A DNA stretch of 34,003 nucleotides from an uncultured Pelagibacteraceae bacterium (GCA_902602105.1 CACKPP010000002.1:1-34003), one strand, 5' to 3'. Counted from the stretch's first letter, positions 16,858-25,208 are shown. Numbers and translations are program-made. The notes: generated from the sequence alone by a model not told the origin.

Positions 16858-19236
16858 ATGGCAAGTTTAGTTGGATCTAGAGTAGAAAGAAAAGAAGATA
16901 CAAGATTTTTACAAGGAAAAGGAAGATATACAGCAGATATTAATATAGCAAATCAAACATATGCTGTATTTGTAAGATCTCCGCATGCAAGAGCAAAGAT
17001 TAAAAGTGTAGATACTTCAAAAGCTTTAAAGTCATCAGGTGTAGTTGGAGTTCTTACTGGAAAAGAAATTGCTGAAGATAAAATTGGTGGTCTAATTGCT
17101 GGATGGGCAATTAGAAGTGAAGATGGCTCAGAAATGAAAGTTCCTGCAAATCCCCCATTGGCTAAAGATGTTGCTAATTTCGTGGGTGAACCAATAGCAG
17201 TTGTCTTTGCAGAAACTTTAGATGATGCTAAAGAAGGTGCTGAAAAAGTTAAAGTTGATTACAAAGTTTTAAAAGCTGTAGTAGATCCCGCTGAAGCAAT
17301 GAAGAGTGATGCTATTCATGATGGTGTAGATAAAAACCTTTGTTATGATTGGTTGCTTGGTGATAGAAAAGCAGTTGATGAAGCTTTCGCTAAAGCTGAT
17401 AAAATTATTAAAGTAGATTTAATCAATAATAGATTAGTTCCTAATGCAATGGAGCCAAGAGCATGTGTAGTTGATTACAATACAGCCTCAGAAGAAATCA
17501 CTTTATATACAACAAGTCAAAACCCTCACTTATCAAGATTAGTTATGTCAGCGTTTGGGGGTGTTGCACCAGAAAACAAATTAAGAGTTGTTGCTCCAGA
17601 TGTAGGTGGTGGATTTGGATCTAAAATTAATGTTTACAATGAAGAAATAGTTTGTAGTTGGGCTTCAAAAAAAATTGAAAGACCAATTAAATGGGTTGCA
17701 GAGAGAACAGAATCTTTCTTAACAGATACTCATGGAAGAGATCATGTTACTCATGCAGAACTTGCTGTGACTAATGAAGGTAAGTTTTTAGGATTTAAAA
17801 ATGAAACAATTGCAAATCTAGGAGCCTATGCAAGAGTATTTGGAACAGTTACTCCAACTTATTTATTTGGTCCTTGTGCAACAGGTGTTTACGTAATTCC
17901 TGCTGCATACTCTAATGTTAAAGCTGTGTATACTAACACTGCACCAGTTGATGCATATAGAGGTGCCGGAAGACCAGAAGCAACTTATACAATTGAAAGA
18001 TTAGTTGAAAAAGCTGCAATGGAATTAGGTATGGATAAAACTGAAATTAGAATGAAAAACTTTCCAACTCAGTTTCCATTTAAGCAAACTTTAGTTCACA
18101 CAGTTGACTCTGGTGACTATGTTGCTGGACTAGAAAAAGCAAAACAAATGGCAGATTATTCTGGCTTTGAAGCAAGAAGAAAACAATCTGAAGCTAATGG
18201 AAAATTAAGAGGAATAGGTGTTTCATCTTATTTTGAAGCTTGTGGTATTGCACCATCAGCTGCTGTTATGTCTTTAGGATGCGGAGTTGGTCTTTGGGAA
18301 TCTGCTGAAGTAAGATTTAATCCAACAGGTCAAATTTCAGTATTTACTGGAGCTCACAGTCACGGACAAAGTCACGATACCACTTTTGCACAAATAGCTG
18401 CAGATGAGTTGGGTGTGCCAATGGAAAATATTGATGTAGTTCACGGTGATACTGATAAAGGAACATTTGGAATGGGTACTTATGGTTCTAGATCATTAAC
18501 TGTTGGTGGTATTGCAATCGTTAATGCTTGTAAAAAGATTGTTGCTAAAGGCAAAAGAGTTGCAGCTAAAATGCTTGAGGTTAATGAAGATGAAATTGAA
18601 TTCAAGGATGGAGAGTTTGTAGCTCTAAAATCTAATAAGAAAAAAACAATTGGTGAGGTTGCTTTTGCTTGTTATTTACCAGGTCAAAGAGATGAAATGA
18701 AATCACCAATTCCAGAAGGTGATGAACCAGGTTTAATTGAGTCTTCATTTTTTGATCCTGCAAACTTCTCATTTCCAGCAGGTTCACATATTTGTGAAGT
18801 AGAAATTGATCCTGATACTGGAAATGTAAAAGTTGAAAAATATACTGCAGTTGATGATTTTGGAAGAATAGTAAACCCAATGATTGTTGAAGGACAAGTT
18901 CATGGGGGAATTGCCCAAGGTATAGGTCAAGCTTTACACGAAAATACTCAGTATGATGAAACAGGTCAGTTAATGACAGCTTCATATATGGATTATACAA
19001 TGCCAAGAGCAGATAATTTTCCAGAGTTTAATTTAGGTTTCACTTGCACTCATGCAACATCTAACCCACTTGGAGTTAAAGGTTGTGGAGAAGCAGGTGC
19101 TATCGCTTCACCACCAACAGTTATGAATGCAGTAATAGATGCATTAGGTGGTCAAGAAATTTCAATGCCAGCTACAGCTGAAAAAGTTTGGAAGGCTTGT
19201 AAATCAATGAAAAAATCTAACGCTAAAGCAGCATAG
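16858..19236 (+). CDS. coxL: Molybdenum hydroxylase large subunit, form II CoxL-like
   Basis: 792-aa molybdopterin subunit of the xanthine oxidase family. The active-site loop reads AYRGAGR at 366-372, the signature of form II. True CO-oxidising form I enzymes have AYxCSFR with the copper-binding cysteine, which is absent here. Other family blocks: FLQGKGRYTADI (near 17), DVGGGFGSKI (about 249-257), GAHSHGQSHDTTFAQI, and the catalytic glutamate at about 745 in VKGCGEAGAIASPP. The enzyme should hydroxylate some substrate, but which one is unknown. CO is possible though not supported by the motif. It is preceded by a near-perfect SD, AAAGGAGG, 9 bp before the ATG, implying high expression. Confidence 0.93.
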   Translation: MASLVGSRVERKEDTRFLQGKGRYTADINIANQTYAVFVRSPHARAKIKSVDTSKALKSSGVVGVLTGKEIAEDKIGGLIAGWAIRSEDGSEMKVPANPPLAKDVANFVGEPIAVVFAETLDDAKEGAEKVKVDYKVLKAVVDPAEAMKSDAIHDGVDKNLCYDWLLGDRKAVDEAFAKADKIIKVDLINNRLVPNAMEPRACVVDYNTASEEITLYTTSQNPHLSRLVMSAFGGVAPENKLRVVAPDVGGGFGSKINVYNEEIVCSWASKKIERPIKWVAERTESFLTDTHGRDHVTHAELAVTNEGKFLGFKNETIANLGAYARVFGTVTPTYLFGPCATGVYVIPAAYSNVKAVYTNTAPVDAYRGAGRPEATYTIERLVEKAAMELGMDKTEIRMKNFPTQFPFKQTLVHTVDSGDYVAGLEKAKQMADYSGFEARRKQSEANGKLRGIGVSSYFEACGIAPSAAVMSLGCGVGLWESAEVRFNPTGQISVFTGAHSHGQSHDTTFAQIAADELGVPMENIDVVHGDTDKGTFGMGTYGSRSLTVGGIAIVNACKKIVAKGKRVAAKMLEVNEDEIEFKDGEFVALKSNKKKTIGEVAFACYLPGQRDEMKSPIPEGDEPGLIESSFFDPANFSFPAGSHICEVEIDPDTGNVKVEKYTAVDDFGRIVNPMIVEGQVHGGIAQGIGQALHENTQYDETGQLMTASYMDYTMPRADNFPEFNLGFTCTHATSNPLGVKGCGEAGAIASPPTVMNAVIDALGGQEISMPATAEKVWKACKSMKKSNAKAA

Positions 19237-19246
19237 GAGGAAAATT

Positions 19247-20032
19247 ATGAAATCATTTAATTATCACGCACCAAAAGATGTTAAAGATGCTTCTAAATTA
19301 GCCTCTTCTAGTTCTGCCTTCTTAGCTGGAGGAATGACAACTATTCCTTCTATGAAGCTAGGGTTGGCAAGTTATAAAGATGTAATTGATATTAAAAATA
19401 TCAAAAAACTATCGGGCATTAAAGTAAGTGGAAAATCAGTAACAATAGGTGCAACAACAAAACATGTAGAGGTTGCTACTTCAAAAGATGTTAAAAAAGC
19501 TATTCCTGCTTTAGCTAAATTAGCTGGAAATATTGGTGATGCACAAGTAAGAAATAGAGGTACAATTGGTGGATCAATTTCAAACAATGACCCCTCAGCT
19601 TGTTATCCGTCTGCTTGTATGGCGCTTAATGCAGTTATTCATACTAACAAAAGAAAAATAGATGCAGAAAAATTTTTTGTAGGAATGTTTGAAACAGCTT
19701 TGAAAAGTGGTGAGTTAGTTGAAGCTGTAGAGTTTCAAATTCCAGAAAAAGCTGATTATCAAAAGCATCCTAATCCAGCATCTAGATATGCAATTATTGG
19801 TGTTTTTGTTGCAAAGCATAAAAAAGATGTAAATGTTGCTGTGACTGGTGCCAAATCAAGTGTTTATATTGATAAAGATTTATCAAAGAAATTAAGCTCT
19901 AGCTTTTCAGCTTCTGCAATTGAAGGTATGAATGTTAAATCATCAGGAATGAATTCTGATATGCATGCTTCTGCAGAATACAGAGCTAATCTTGTGTCAC
20001 TATATGCAAAAAAAGCTGTTGAAGCTTGTTAG
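19247..20032 (+). CDS. coxM: Molybdenum hydroxylase FAD-binding subunit CoxM
   Basis: 261-aa medium subunit that binds FAD and passes electrons out of the enzyme. The FAD-binding motifs AGGMTTIPSMK (27-37, family AGGxS) and RNRGTIGGSISNNDPSA (about 103-118, family TIGGxxxxxDP) are in place. The C-terminal CO_deh_flav_C domain is somewhat short and serine-rich. The Shine-Dalgarno AGGAGG (19235-19240) overlaps the TAG stop of coxL and sits 6 bp from the ATG, giving tight coupling of the two subunits. Total length is slightly below the usual 270-290 residues. Confidence 0.93.
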   Translation: MKSFNYHAPKDVKDASKLASSSSAFLAGGMTTIPSMKLGLASYKDVIDIKNIKKLSGIKVSGKSVTIGATTKHVEVATSKDVKKAIPALAKLAGNIGDAQVRNRGTIGGSISNNDPSACYPSACMALNAVIHTNKRKIDAEKFFVGMFETALKSGELVEAVEFQIPEKADYQKHPNPASRYAIIGVFVAKHKKDVNVAVTGAKSSVYIDKDLSKKLSSSFSASAIEGMNVKSSGMNSDMHASAEYRANLVSLYAKKAVEAC

Positions 20033-20053
20033 TTAAGATTTATATTTCATCAA

Positions 20054-20383
20054 ATGAAAAACTCATTTGATGAAAAAATCCTAGAAGAAGCACACGATTG
20101 GGTAAAAGCTAATCAAAAAGTTGTCCTAGCTACAGTAATTCAAACTTGGGGATCTTCTCCAAGACAAGTTGGTAGTAGAATGATAGTTAATGAGAAGGGA
20201 GACTTCTCAGGTTCTGTTTCAGGAGGATGTGTAGAGTCAGCAGTTGTAAGAGAATGCATTGGTCTTATTAAAGACAATAAACCTTGTAAAAAAATAGAAT
20301 TTAAAGTTTCAAACGAAAGTGCCTGGGAAGTAGGCCTTGCTTGTGGTGGAGAAATCGCCGTCTATTTAGAACAAGTTAATTAA
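20054..20383 (+). CDS. XdhC N-terminal (XdhC/CoxI) domain protein
   Basis: 109-aa protein equal to the N-terminal XdhC_CoxI domain: KVVLATVIQTWGSSPRQVGS, then GDFSGSVSGGCVESAVV and ACGGEIAVYLE. XdhC proteins bind the molybdenum cofactor, protect it and hand it to enzymes of the xanthine oxidase family. In many bacteria this domain and the Rossmann domain are one polypeptide, but here they are two genes overlapping by one base. TATATT at 20041-20046 ends 7 bp before the ATG, with TTGAAG 16 bp upstream of it, so an internal leaderless start is conceivable in addition to read-through from coxM. Confidence 0.88.
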   Translation: MKNSFDEKILEEAHDWVKANQKVVLATVIQTWGSSPRQVGSRMIVNEKGDFSGSVSGGCVESAVVRECIGLIKDNKPCKKIEFKVSNESAWEVGLACGGEIAVYLEQVN

Positions 20384-21063
20384 TGAAATTACAAACATTA
20401 AAATCAATTATTGAAAAAAAGAAAAATAAATCTGAATTTGCAATAATTACTAATCTTAAAACTGGAGAGAGTGAAATTTTTGAAAAAGATAAACCATTAA
20501 GTAAAGAAATGCATGTTTATTTAAATCAAATTAATGAATTTTTTAAATCAAAAAAAAATGGAGTAATTGAAAATTCTGAAATTTTTGTTGAGACATACAT
20601 ATTACCAATAAAAGTAATTGTGGTTGGAGCAGTTCATATTGCACAATACCTGGTAGATTTTGCAAAGAGTTTAAATTTTGAAATTTCTATAATTGATCCT
20701 AGAGGTTATTTCGCATCTGAACAAAGATTTCCTGATATGAAAATAATCAACAAATGGCCGGATGAAGCTTTCAAAGAAATTGAAACAAATGAAAATACAG
20801 CTTTAATAGCTTTAACTCACGATCCAAAAATTGATGATCCTGCGTTACAACATGCTTTAAATAAAAAATTTTATTATATAGGCGCTCTTGGAAGTAAAAA
20901 AACTCATGAGAATAGATGTCAAAGATTAAAAGAAGCAGGTTTTAGTGATGATCAAATTAATTCAATTCATGGGCCGATTGGAATTAAGTTAGGTGGAAGA
21001 TCTGCACCCGAGATAGCATTATCAATTATAGCCCAATTAGTTTCGGAAACTTACAAAAAATGA
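20383..21063 (+). CDS. XdhC C-terminal Rossmann-domain protein
   Basis: 226-aa protein whose last 150 residues are the XdhC C-terminal Rossmann fold: IKVIVVGAVHIAQYLVDFA (a GxxHxA nucleotide-binding turn), ISIIDPRGYFASEQRFPD, ALTHDPKIDDPALQHAL, YIGALGSKKTHENR and IHGPIGIKLGGRSAPEIALSI. The first 75 residues are lysine-rich and may be a degenerate linker. With the preceding gene it makes a two-part XdhC/CoxI chaperone for loading sulfurated cofactor into CoxL. It overlaps its neighbours by 1 bp (upstream) and 4 bp (downstream), so the three accessory proteins are translationally coupled. Confidence 0.9.
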   Translation: MKLQTLKSIIEKKKNKSEFAIITNLKTGESEIFEKDKPLSKEMHVYLNQINEFFKSKKNGVIENSEIFVETYILPIKVIVVGAVHIAQYLVDFAKSLNFEISIIDPRGYFASEQRFPDMKIINKWPDEAFKEIETNENTALIALTHDPKIDDPALQHALNKKFYYIGALGSKKTHENRCQRLKEAGFSDDQINSIHGPIGIKLGGRSAPEIALSIIAQLVSETYKK

Positions 21064-21635
21064 TTAAAGCAATTTTGCTTGCCGCCGGTCAATCTAAGAG
21101 ATTAAAATCTGAAAATAAATTAATTAAGTTATATAAAAAAATACCTTTAATAAATCATTCATTAAATGCATTACACAAAAGCAAAGTTAATAAAGTCATC
21201 ATTGTTCTTGGTCATCAACATAAAGAAGTAAAAAAAATTATTAAAAAAAACAAAAAAAATATTTTTATTTATAACAAAAATTATAAAAAAGGTATGGCAT
21301 CATCAATTAAAGCTGGTTTAAAAAAAGTATCTAGAAATGATAAAGGATTTATTATCATTCAATCAGATATGCCATTTATTAAGACATCAGATATTAATAA
21401 GATTTATAAATCAATTAAATCAAAAATATATCTAGTCCATGTCTTAAGGTTTAAGAATAAGATAGGTAATCCGATTGGTTTTGATATTTCACTTACAAAG
21501 AAATTTAAAAATATTAAAGGTAAATTTGGTGCAAAATTTATGGTTAAAAGACTTAAGAATAGAACAAAGTTTATTAAAACAAGTAGTGTTAAATCTTTTA
21601 AAGACTTTGATATAGCCTCAGATTTTAGAACTTGA
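21060..21635 (+). CDS. MocA-like molybdenum cofactor cytidylyltransferase
   Basis: 191-aa nucleotidyltransferase. It begins IKAILLAAGQSKRL, the LAAGxSxR pyrophosphorylase loop, followed by a lysine (ENKLI), and has IIIQSDMPFI with the conserved D of the metal site, and IGNPIGF later. The LAAG form and the cox context favour MocA (adds CMP to molybdopterin, making the cytidine dinucleotide used by this enzyme family) over MobA (GTP). The protein is extremely lysine-rich between 55 and 85. It overlaps the XdhC Rossmann gene by 4 bp and the convergent msrQ by 18 bp. Confidence 0.83.
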   Translation: MIKAILLAAGQSKRLKSENKLIKLYKKIPLINHSLNALHKSKVNKVIIVLGHQHKEVKKIIKKNKKNIFIYNKNYKKGMASSIKAGLKKVSRNDKGFIIIQSDMPFIKTSDINKIYKSIKSKIYLVHVLRFKNKIGNPIGFDISLTKKFKNIKGKFGAKFMVKRLKNRTKFIKTSSVKSFKDFDIASDFRT

Positions 21636-22199
21636 TTTATTAAAGTTAATTCTAAAAAGTAAAAGAATAATTAAAATTATTAAAAAAATAAGTGGTTTAA
21701 AGAATATCGTTTTGGATAACCAAATAAAGTGTAATACTCCAAAAATTGAGATTACATAAACTAACCTATGAAGTTTTTTCCAATTTTGTTTTAAAAGTTT
21801 TGTCATTTTATCTGATGAAGTAATTGCTAATGGTATTAATAAAAGCCAAGCAGAGAAACCAATAAATACAAATTTCTTTTTTAAGACATCATTAATTAAT
21901 GGTTCAAAATCAAATCTATAATCAAGTCCAACATAACTAAGCATATGTATCGATGCATAAAAAAAGGTAAACAGTCCAAGCATTCTCCTAAATTTAATCC
22001 ATTCTAATGATTTTGTAATTTTTCTAAGTGGTGTCATTGAAAGAGTTAAAAGAATAAAGATCAAAGTCCATTCTCCAAAATGATTTATGATCCTATCGAC
22101 TGGTTCAGGACCTAATTTATTATTAAATAATTGATAAGTAATTATGTAAATTGGCCAAAGTGATAAAAAGAAAACAGCAGGCTTAAAATAGTTTCTCAA
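21618..22199 (-). CDS. msrQ: Haem-binding membrane subunit MsrQ
   Basis: 193-aa integral membrane protein of the ferric reductase-like family with about six hydrophobic segments. It is the quinone-linked b-type cytochrome that feeds electrons to MsrP. Recognisable blocks: FGEWTLIFILLTLSMTPLR, FRRMLGLFTFFYASIHMLSYVG (His haem ligand), and KLHRLVYVISIFGVLHFIWLS with two further histidines. It lies 6 bp after msrP and is the last gene of the moa-msr minus-strand run. The 3' end overlaps the cytidylyltransferase gene inside an inverted repeat. Confidence 0.93.
   Translation of the reverse strand: MRNYFKPAVFFLSLWPIYIITYQLFNNKLGPEPVDRIINHFGEWTLIFILLTLSMTPLRKITKSLEWIKFRRMLGLFTFFYASIHMLSYVGLDYRFDFEPLINDVLKKKFVFIGFSAWLLLIPLAITSSDKMTKLLKQNWKKLHRLVYVISIFGVLHFIWLSKTIFFKPLIFLIILIILLLFRINFNKSSSKI
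21623..21657. terminator. Inverted repeat at the mocA-like/msrQ junction
   Basis: TTTTAGAA (21623-21630) and TTCTAAAA (21650-21657) are perfectly complementary arms of 8 bp with a 19-base loop that contains an inner CTT/AAG pair. The + strand stop (21633-21635) lies in the loop. It is a candidate terminator for the plus-strand cox/XdhC transcript and, on the other strand, for the moa-msr transcript. There is no long T-tract. Confidence 0.35.
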
Positions 22200-22205
22200 T
22201 TTACT

Positions 22206-23105
22206 TTAATAATTTTTTTTTAAATCCATACCGCTATAAAGATTAGCTACTTCATCTCCATAACCATTGAACATTAAAGTTTTTATTCTTGGAGCTAATA
22301 TACTTTCTCCGATTACTCTTTCAGTTGCTTGAGACCATCTTGGATGATCAACTTCAGGATTTACATTTGAATAAAAACCATATTCTCTTGGTGAAGCATT
22401 TTTCCAGGCAGTGTTTGGCATATTCTTAGTTAATCTAATTTTTACAATTGATTTCGCACTTTTAAATCCATACTTCCATGGAATGAATATTCTTAGAGGA
22501 GCTCCATTTTGATTTGGCAAAGGTTTACCATATAAACCTGTTACAACAGTTGTAAGAGGATGCATTGCTTCATCAATTCTTAAACCTTCGATGTATGGCC
22601 AATTTAAAACAGGATATCTTTGGCCAACCATTTCCTCAGGATTATAAACTGTTTCAAATTCAACAAACTTTGCAGAAGGTTTAATCTCTACTTTGTTTAA
22701 TAATTCACTTAATGAAAAACCTAACCATGGAATTACCATTGACCAACCTTCAACACATCTTAATTTTAAAATTCTTTCTTCAGATTTAATAGCTAGAATT
22801 TCTTCAATTGGAAGTTCTAAAGATTTTTCAACTTCACCTTCAATTTTAATATTCCAAGGTCTTGTAGTAAAATTTTTTGCTCTTCTGTGCGGATCACTCT
22901 TGCCAGTGCCAAACTCATAGTAATTATTATATGTGGTTATGTCCTGATAGCTAGTTGGCTCATTTGAATTACTGGCTTTAGCATTAATTAAAGGAACTGA
23001 ACTTAAAGCAATAGTACTCAAACCATAACCCATAGATTTAATAAAAGATCTTCTTTTATCATAAATTGTTTCTGGAGTAATTTCTGAATATTTAAATTTT
23101 TTCAT
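22206..23105 (-). CDS. msrP: Protein-methionine-sulfoxide reductase catalytic subunit MsrP
   Basis: 299-aa periplasmic molybdoenzyme that reduces methionine sulfoxide in envelope proteins. The twin-arginine signal is KRRSFIKSMGYGLSTIALSS (R18-R19), so the folded protein is exported with its cofactor. The molybdenum-ligand cysteine is C117 in LRCVEGWSMVIPWLGF. Further blocks are NQNGAPLRIFIPWKYGFKS and the C-terminal NPEVDHPRWSQATERVIG, as in YedY. It uses Mo-molybdopterin without a nucleotide, unlike CoxL. The start lies 14 bp inside the moaE gene, an unusually long overlap that ties its translation to cofactor synthesis. Its partner msrQ follows. Confidence 0.95.
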   Translation of the reverse strand: MKKFKYSEITPETIYDKRRSFIKSMGYGLSTIALSSVPLINAKASNSNEPTSYQDITTYNNYYEFGTGKSDPHRRAKNFTTRPWNIKIEGEVEKSLELPIEEILAIKSEERILKLRCVEGWSMVIPWLGFSLSELLNKVEIKPSAKFVEFETVYNPEEMVGQRYPVLNWPYIEGLRIDEAMHPLTTVVTGLYGKPLPNQNGAPLRIFIPWKYGFKSAKSIVKIRLTKNMPNTAWKNASPREYGFYSNVNPEVDHPRWSQATERVIGESILAPRIKTLMFNGYGDEVANLYSGMDLKKNY

Positions 23106-23544
23106 TAGCTATTGGATTTCCTTTTAACCACTCACTTTCTTCATTTTCATAATGTTCTTTTTTCCAAATAGGTGATCTTTTTTTTATTTCCTCAATTATA
23201 TATCTTGAAAGCACATAAGCTTGATCACGATGTTTACAAGCAACTGCGATAATAATACTTATCTCACCTAATTTTAAATGACCCTTAGCATGTTCAATAA
23301 ATACTGCTTTATCGTTAATATCTAGTTTTTGATCTGCTTCATTATAAATTTCCTCAAAACTTTTAATAACCATTTCATCATGACTGTCATAAGTAATTCC
23401 AGTGACTGTTTTATTGTCATTGATATTTCTTACAGTTCCTAAAAAATAAATTGATGCTCCAAATTTTGAGTCTTTTATAAATTTTTCAGCACTTGAAGTA
23501 AGTATCTTTTCTTTTTTAGAGTCTACTATTTTTGTATGAAGCAT
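23092..23544 (-). CDS. moaE: Molybdopterin synthase catalytic subunit MoaE
   Basis: 150-aa large subunit of molybdopterin synthase, which inserts the dithiolene sulfurs into cyclic pyranopterin monophosphate using MoaD thiocarboxylate. Conserved: GASIYFLGTVRN, VTGITYDSHDEMV, IEHAKGHLKLGEISIIIAVACKHRDQAY, and the catalytic lysine region KKRSPIWKKEHYE near the C-terminus. It starts by overlapping the last base of moaD, so the two subunits are coupled. Confidence 0.95.
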   Translation of the reverse strand: MLHTKIVDSKKEKILTSSAEKFIKDSKFGASIYFLGTVRNINDNKTVTGITYDSHDEMVIKSFEEIYNEADQKLDINDKAVFIEHAKGHLKLGEISIIIAVACKHRDQAYVLSRYIIEEIKKRSPIWKKEHYENEESEWLKGNPIANEKI

Positions 23545-23813
23545 TAACCTCCTCCGATAGGAGGTATAATACCAATCTTTTGATCTTTTGTGATTTTATA
23601 ATTGTCGCTAATTATTTTATTATTTTCTGAACAAAAAGCTGAAGATTTTACAACTTTAATGAAGTTTTCATTTCCACTAAAATTTTTATCTATATATTTA
23701 ATGATTTCATTTCTTAAATCTTCAACAGAAGCTTGATCTTTTACATTTAATTCTAAATGATTGTTATCACTGAAATCTCTGCTAGCTCCGAATAGTTCTA
23801 ATATAATTTTCAC
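23544..23813 (-). CDS. moaD: Molybdopterin synthase sulfur carrier MoaD
   Basis: 89-aa ubiquitin-fold sulfur carrier ending GIIPPIGGG, so the C-terminal Gly-Gly needed for adenylylation and thiocarboxylation is present, with one extra glycine before it. The N-terminus KIILELFGASRDFSD follows the usual MoaD pattern. It is translationally coupled to moaE. Its activating enzyme MoeB is not in the window. It follows the serine hydrolase gene by 9 bp. Confidence 0.92.
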   Translation of the reverse strand: MKIILELFGASRDFSDNNHLELNVKDQASVEDLRNEIIKYIDKNFSGNENFIKVVKSSAFCSENNKIISDNYKITKDQKIGIIPPIGGG

Positions 23814-23822
23814 TGAATTTAA

Positions 23823-25208
23823 TTAAATGCCATCTTTGATTGGAGTAATTGAAAGTAATCGTTCATCATATCTAAATTTAGATTTCTTTTTACCACTATA
23901 ATGTAAAGAATTGATAACAGTAATTGTAGATGTTTCAGGAGCAATTAATATAGAGACTCCTCCATAACCACTCATTCCAAATACAACTCTATTCTCTATA
24001 CCTTTATATTCCATATGAAAGTAACCTGCATATGCCTTTGATGGATTGTAAGGTGGGTCTCTAAATTCTGATGTAGTTTTTTTCTTTATTCTTCTTTCAT
24101 GGAGATCCTTAAAGTATTTACCAACACACGTATCATTCTGGTAATCATCCATGATACTTTTTGCAATTCTTAAATAATCGTATCTATCTGCATAAAACAT
24201 AGAATTCGCTCTTCCCTCATCAGGCATATCTCTGTGTTTAAAAAAGATAACACTATTTTTAATTTTTATATGTTTTTGAAAAACATCTTCTAAAAACTTT
24301 TCAAACTGATCTCCTGTTTTATACTTTATGTAATTAAAAACTACATTTGGTAATAACCCATGATAATTATATTTAGGTTTAGATCCTTTTTTATCTTTCA
24401 TCATAACCATGTAATAAGCTAGATTTTCATCATCATTACTTTCACCATTCCACATCGCAACATCAGTAACAATTTTGTGATCTCCTGTATTCATATTTAA
24501 AAGATCTATTAGTTTTTGATTATGATAAAGAGTGTTTTGAATCATAGGCCAATCGTTCAATTTTGAGTCAATGCTGTCAATATAACCCCCACAGACTGCA
24601 TGACCTGCAAGCAATCCGATCATACTTTTGCCAACTGAGTTAGAGCGAAATTTTGTAGTGTCATCAATGAATTCTCCCAATCTTTCTTTGGGGGACATTT
24701 CATCTATTACAATTTTGTCTCCTTCAAAACGTAAGTAGCTAAGTATTGCTGATTCTTTTAATTCCGCTTTAACAGACTCATCTGCTCTTAAATCTTTTTT
24801 AAATTCAAAAGGATTTTTTGAAGGCTTTATGTCATATATATGAAATTGACCTGTATAAGGATGATTAATAGTTTTCCATAAATAATAAATTAATGTGTCC
24901 CTGTTAGGTTCAGCATTAGGACGAACTTGCCATCTGTCTTTATAAAATTTTATTTTTAAATTATTTGATCCCTCAAATTCGTTACATTTGTTTATATACC
25001 AAACATTACTTCCTTTTGCTTCATCTTTGCAGATTTTTCTAGGTTCAAAGTTTAAGTATTGTTTATGACCATTATCTCTCAACCACAAATTAAATTCATC
25101 TTCCTTATTTTTGAAATTTGTATTGTCCTCAAATCCTGATGCAATATCAGCTTTAGCCACACTAGTATTAAAAACAAATAGTAATAAAATTAATATAATC
25201 TTTTTCAT
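23823..25208 (-). CDS. Exported serine hydrolase, beta-lactamase/NylB-like superfamily
   Basis: 461-aa protein with a cleavable signal peptide (MKKIILILLLFVFNTSVAKA), so it acts in the periplasm. Around residue 188 it reads RSNSVGKSMIGLLAGHA, giving the SxxK motif S191-V-G-K194 of class C beta-lactamase-like enzymes. It continues IDSIDSKLNDW and LIDLLNMNTGDH, the usual following blocks, and YNYHGLLPNVVFNYI supplies the second-motif tyrosine. Residues 30-150 form an N-terminal region I do not recognise, with three cysteines. The closest described type is the 6-aminohexanoate-dimer hydrolase/esterase group, but the substrate is unknown. It overlaps the thioesterase gene by 4 bp and is sandwiched between moaC and moaD genes, which is unexplained. 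Confidence 0.78.
   Translation of the reverse strand: MKKIILILLLFVFNTSVAKADIASGFEDNTNFKNKEDEFNLWLRDNGHKQYLNFEPRKICKDEAKGSNVWYINKCNEFEGSNNLKIKFYKDRWQVRPNAEPNRDTLIYYLWKTINHPYTGQFHIYDIKPSKNPFEFKKDLRADESVKAELKESAILSYLRFEGDKIVIDEMSPKERLGEFIDDTTKFRSNSVGKSMIGLLAGHAVCGGYIDSIDSKLNDWPMIQNTLYHNQKLIDLLNMNTGDHKIVTDVAMWNGESNDDENLAYYMVMMKDKKGSKPKYNYHGLLPNVVFNYIKYKTGDQFEKFLEDVFQKHIKIKNSVIFFKHRDMPDEGRANSMFYADRYDYLRIAKSIMDDYQNDTCVGKYFKDLHERRIKKKTTSEFRDPPYNPSKAYAGYFHMEYKGIENRVVFGMSGYGGVSILIAPETSTITVINSLHYSGKKKSKFRYDERLLSITPIKDGI

Noticed and set aside
18632..19006. 124-codon open frame antisense within coxL
   Set aside because: It lies wholly inside a well-conserved CoxL coding region, its translation has no recognisable domain and is rich in Leu/Gln/His from the complementary strand of ordinary codons, and it has no separate promoter or SD.
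16858..19236. True CO dehydrogenase (form I)
   Set aside because: The active-site loop is AYRGAGR rather than AYxCSFR, and the gene order is S-L-M, so the form I label and a firm claim of CO oxidation are not supported.
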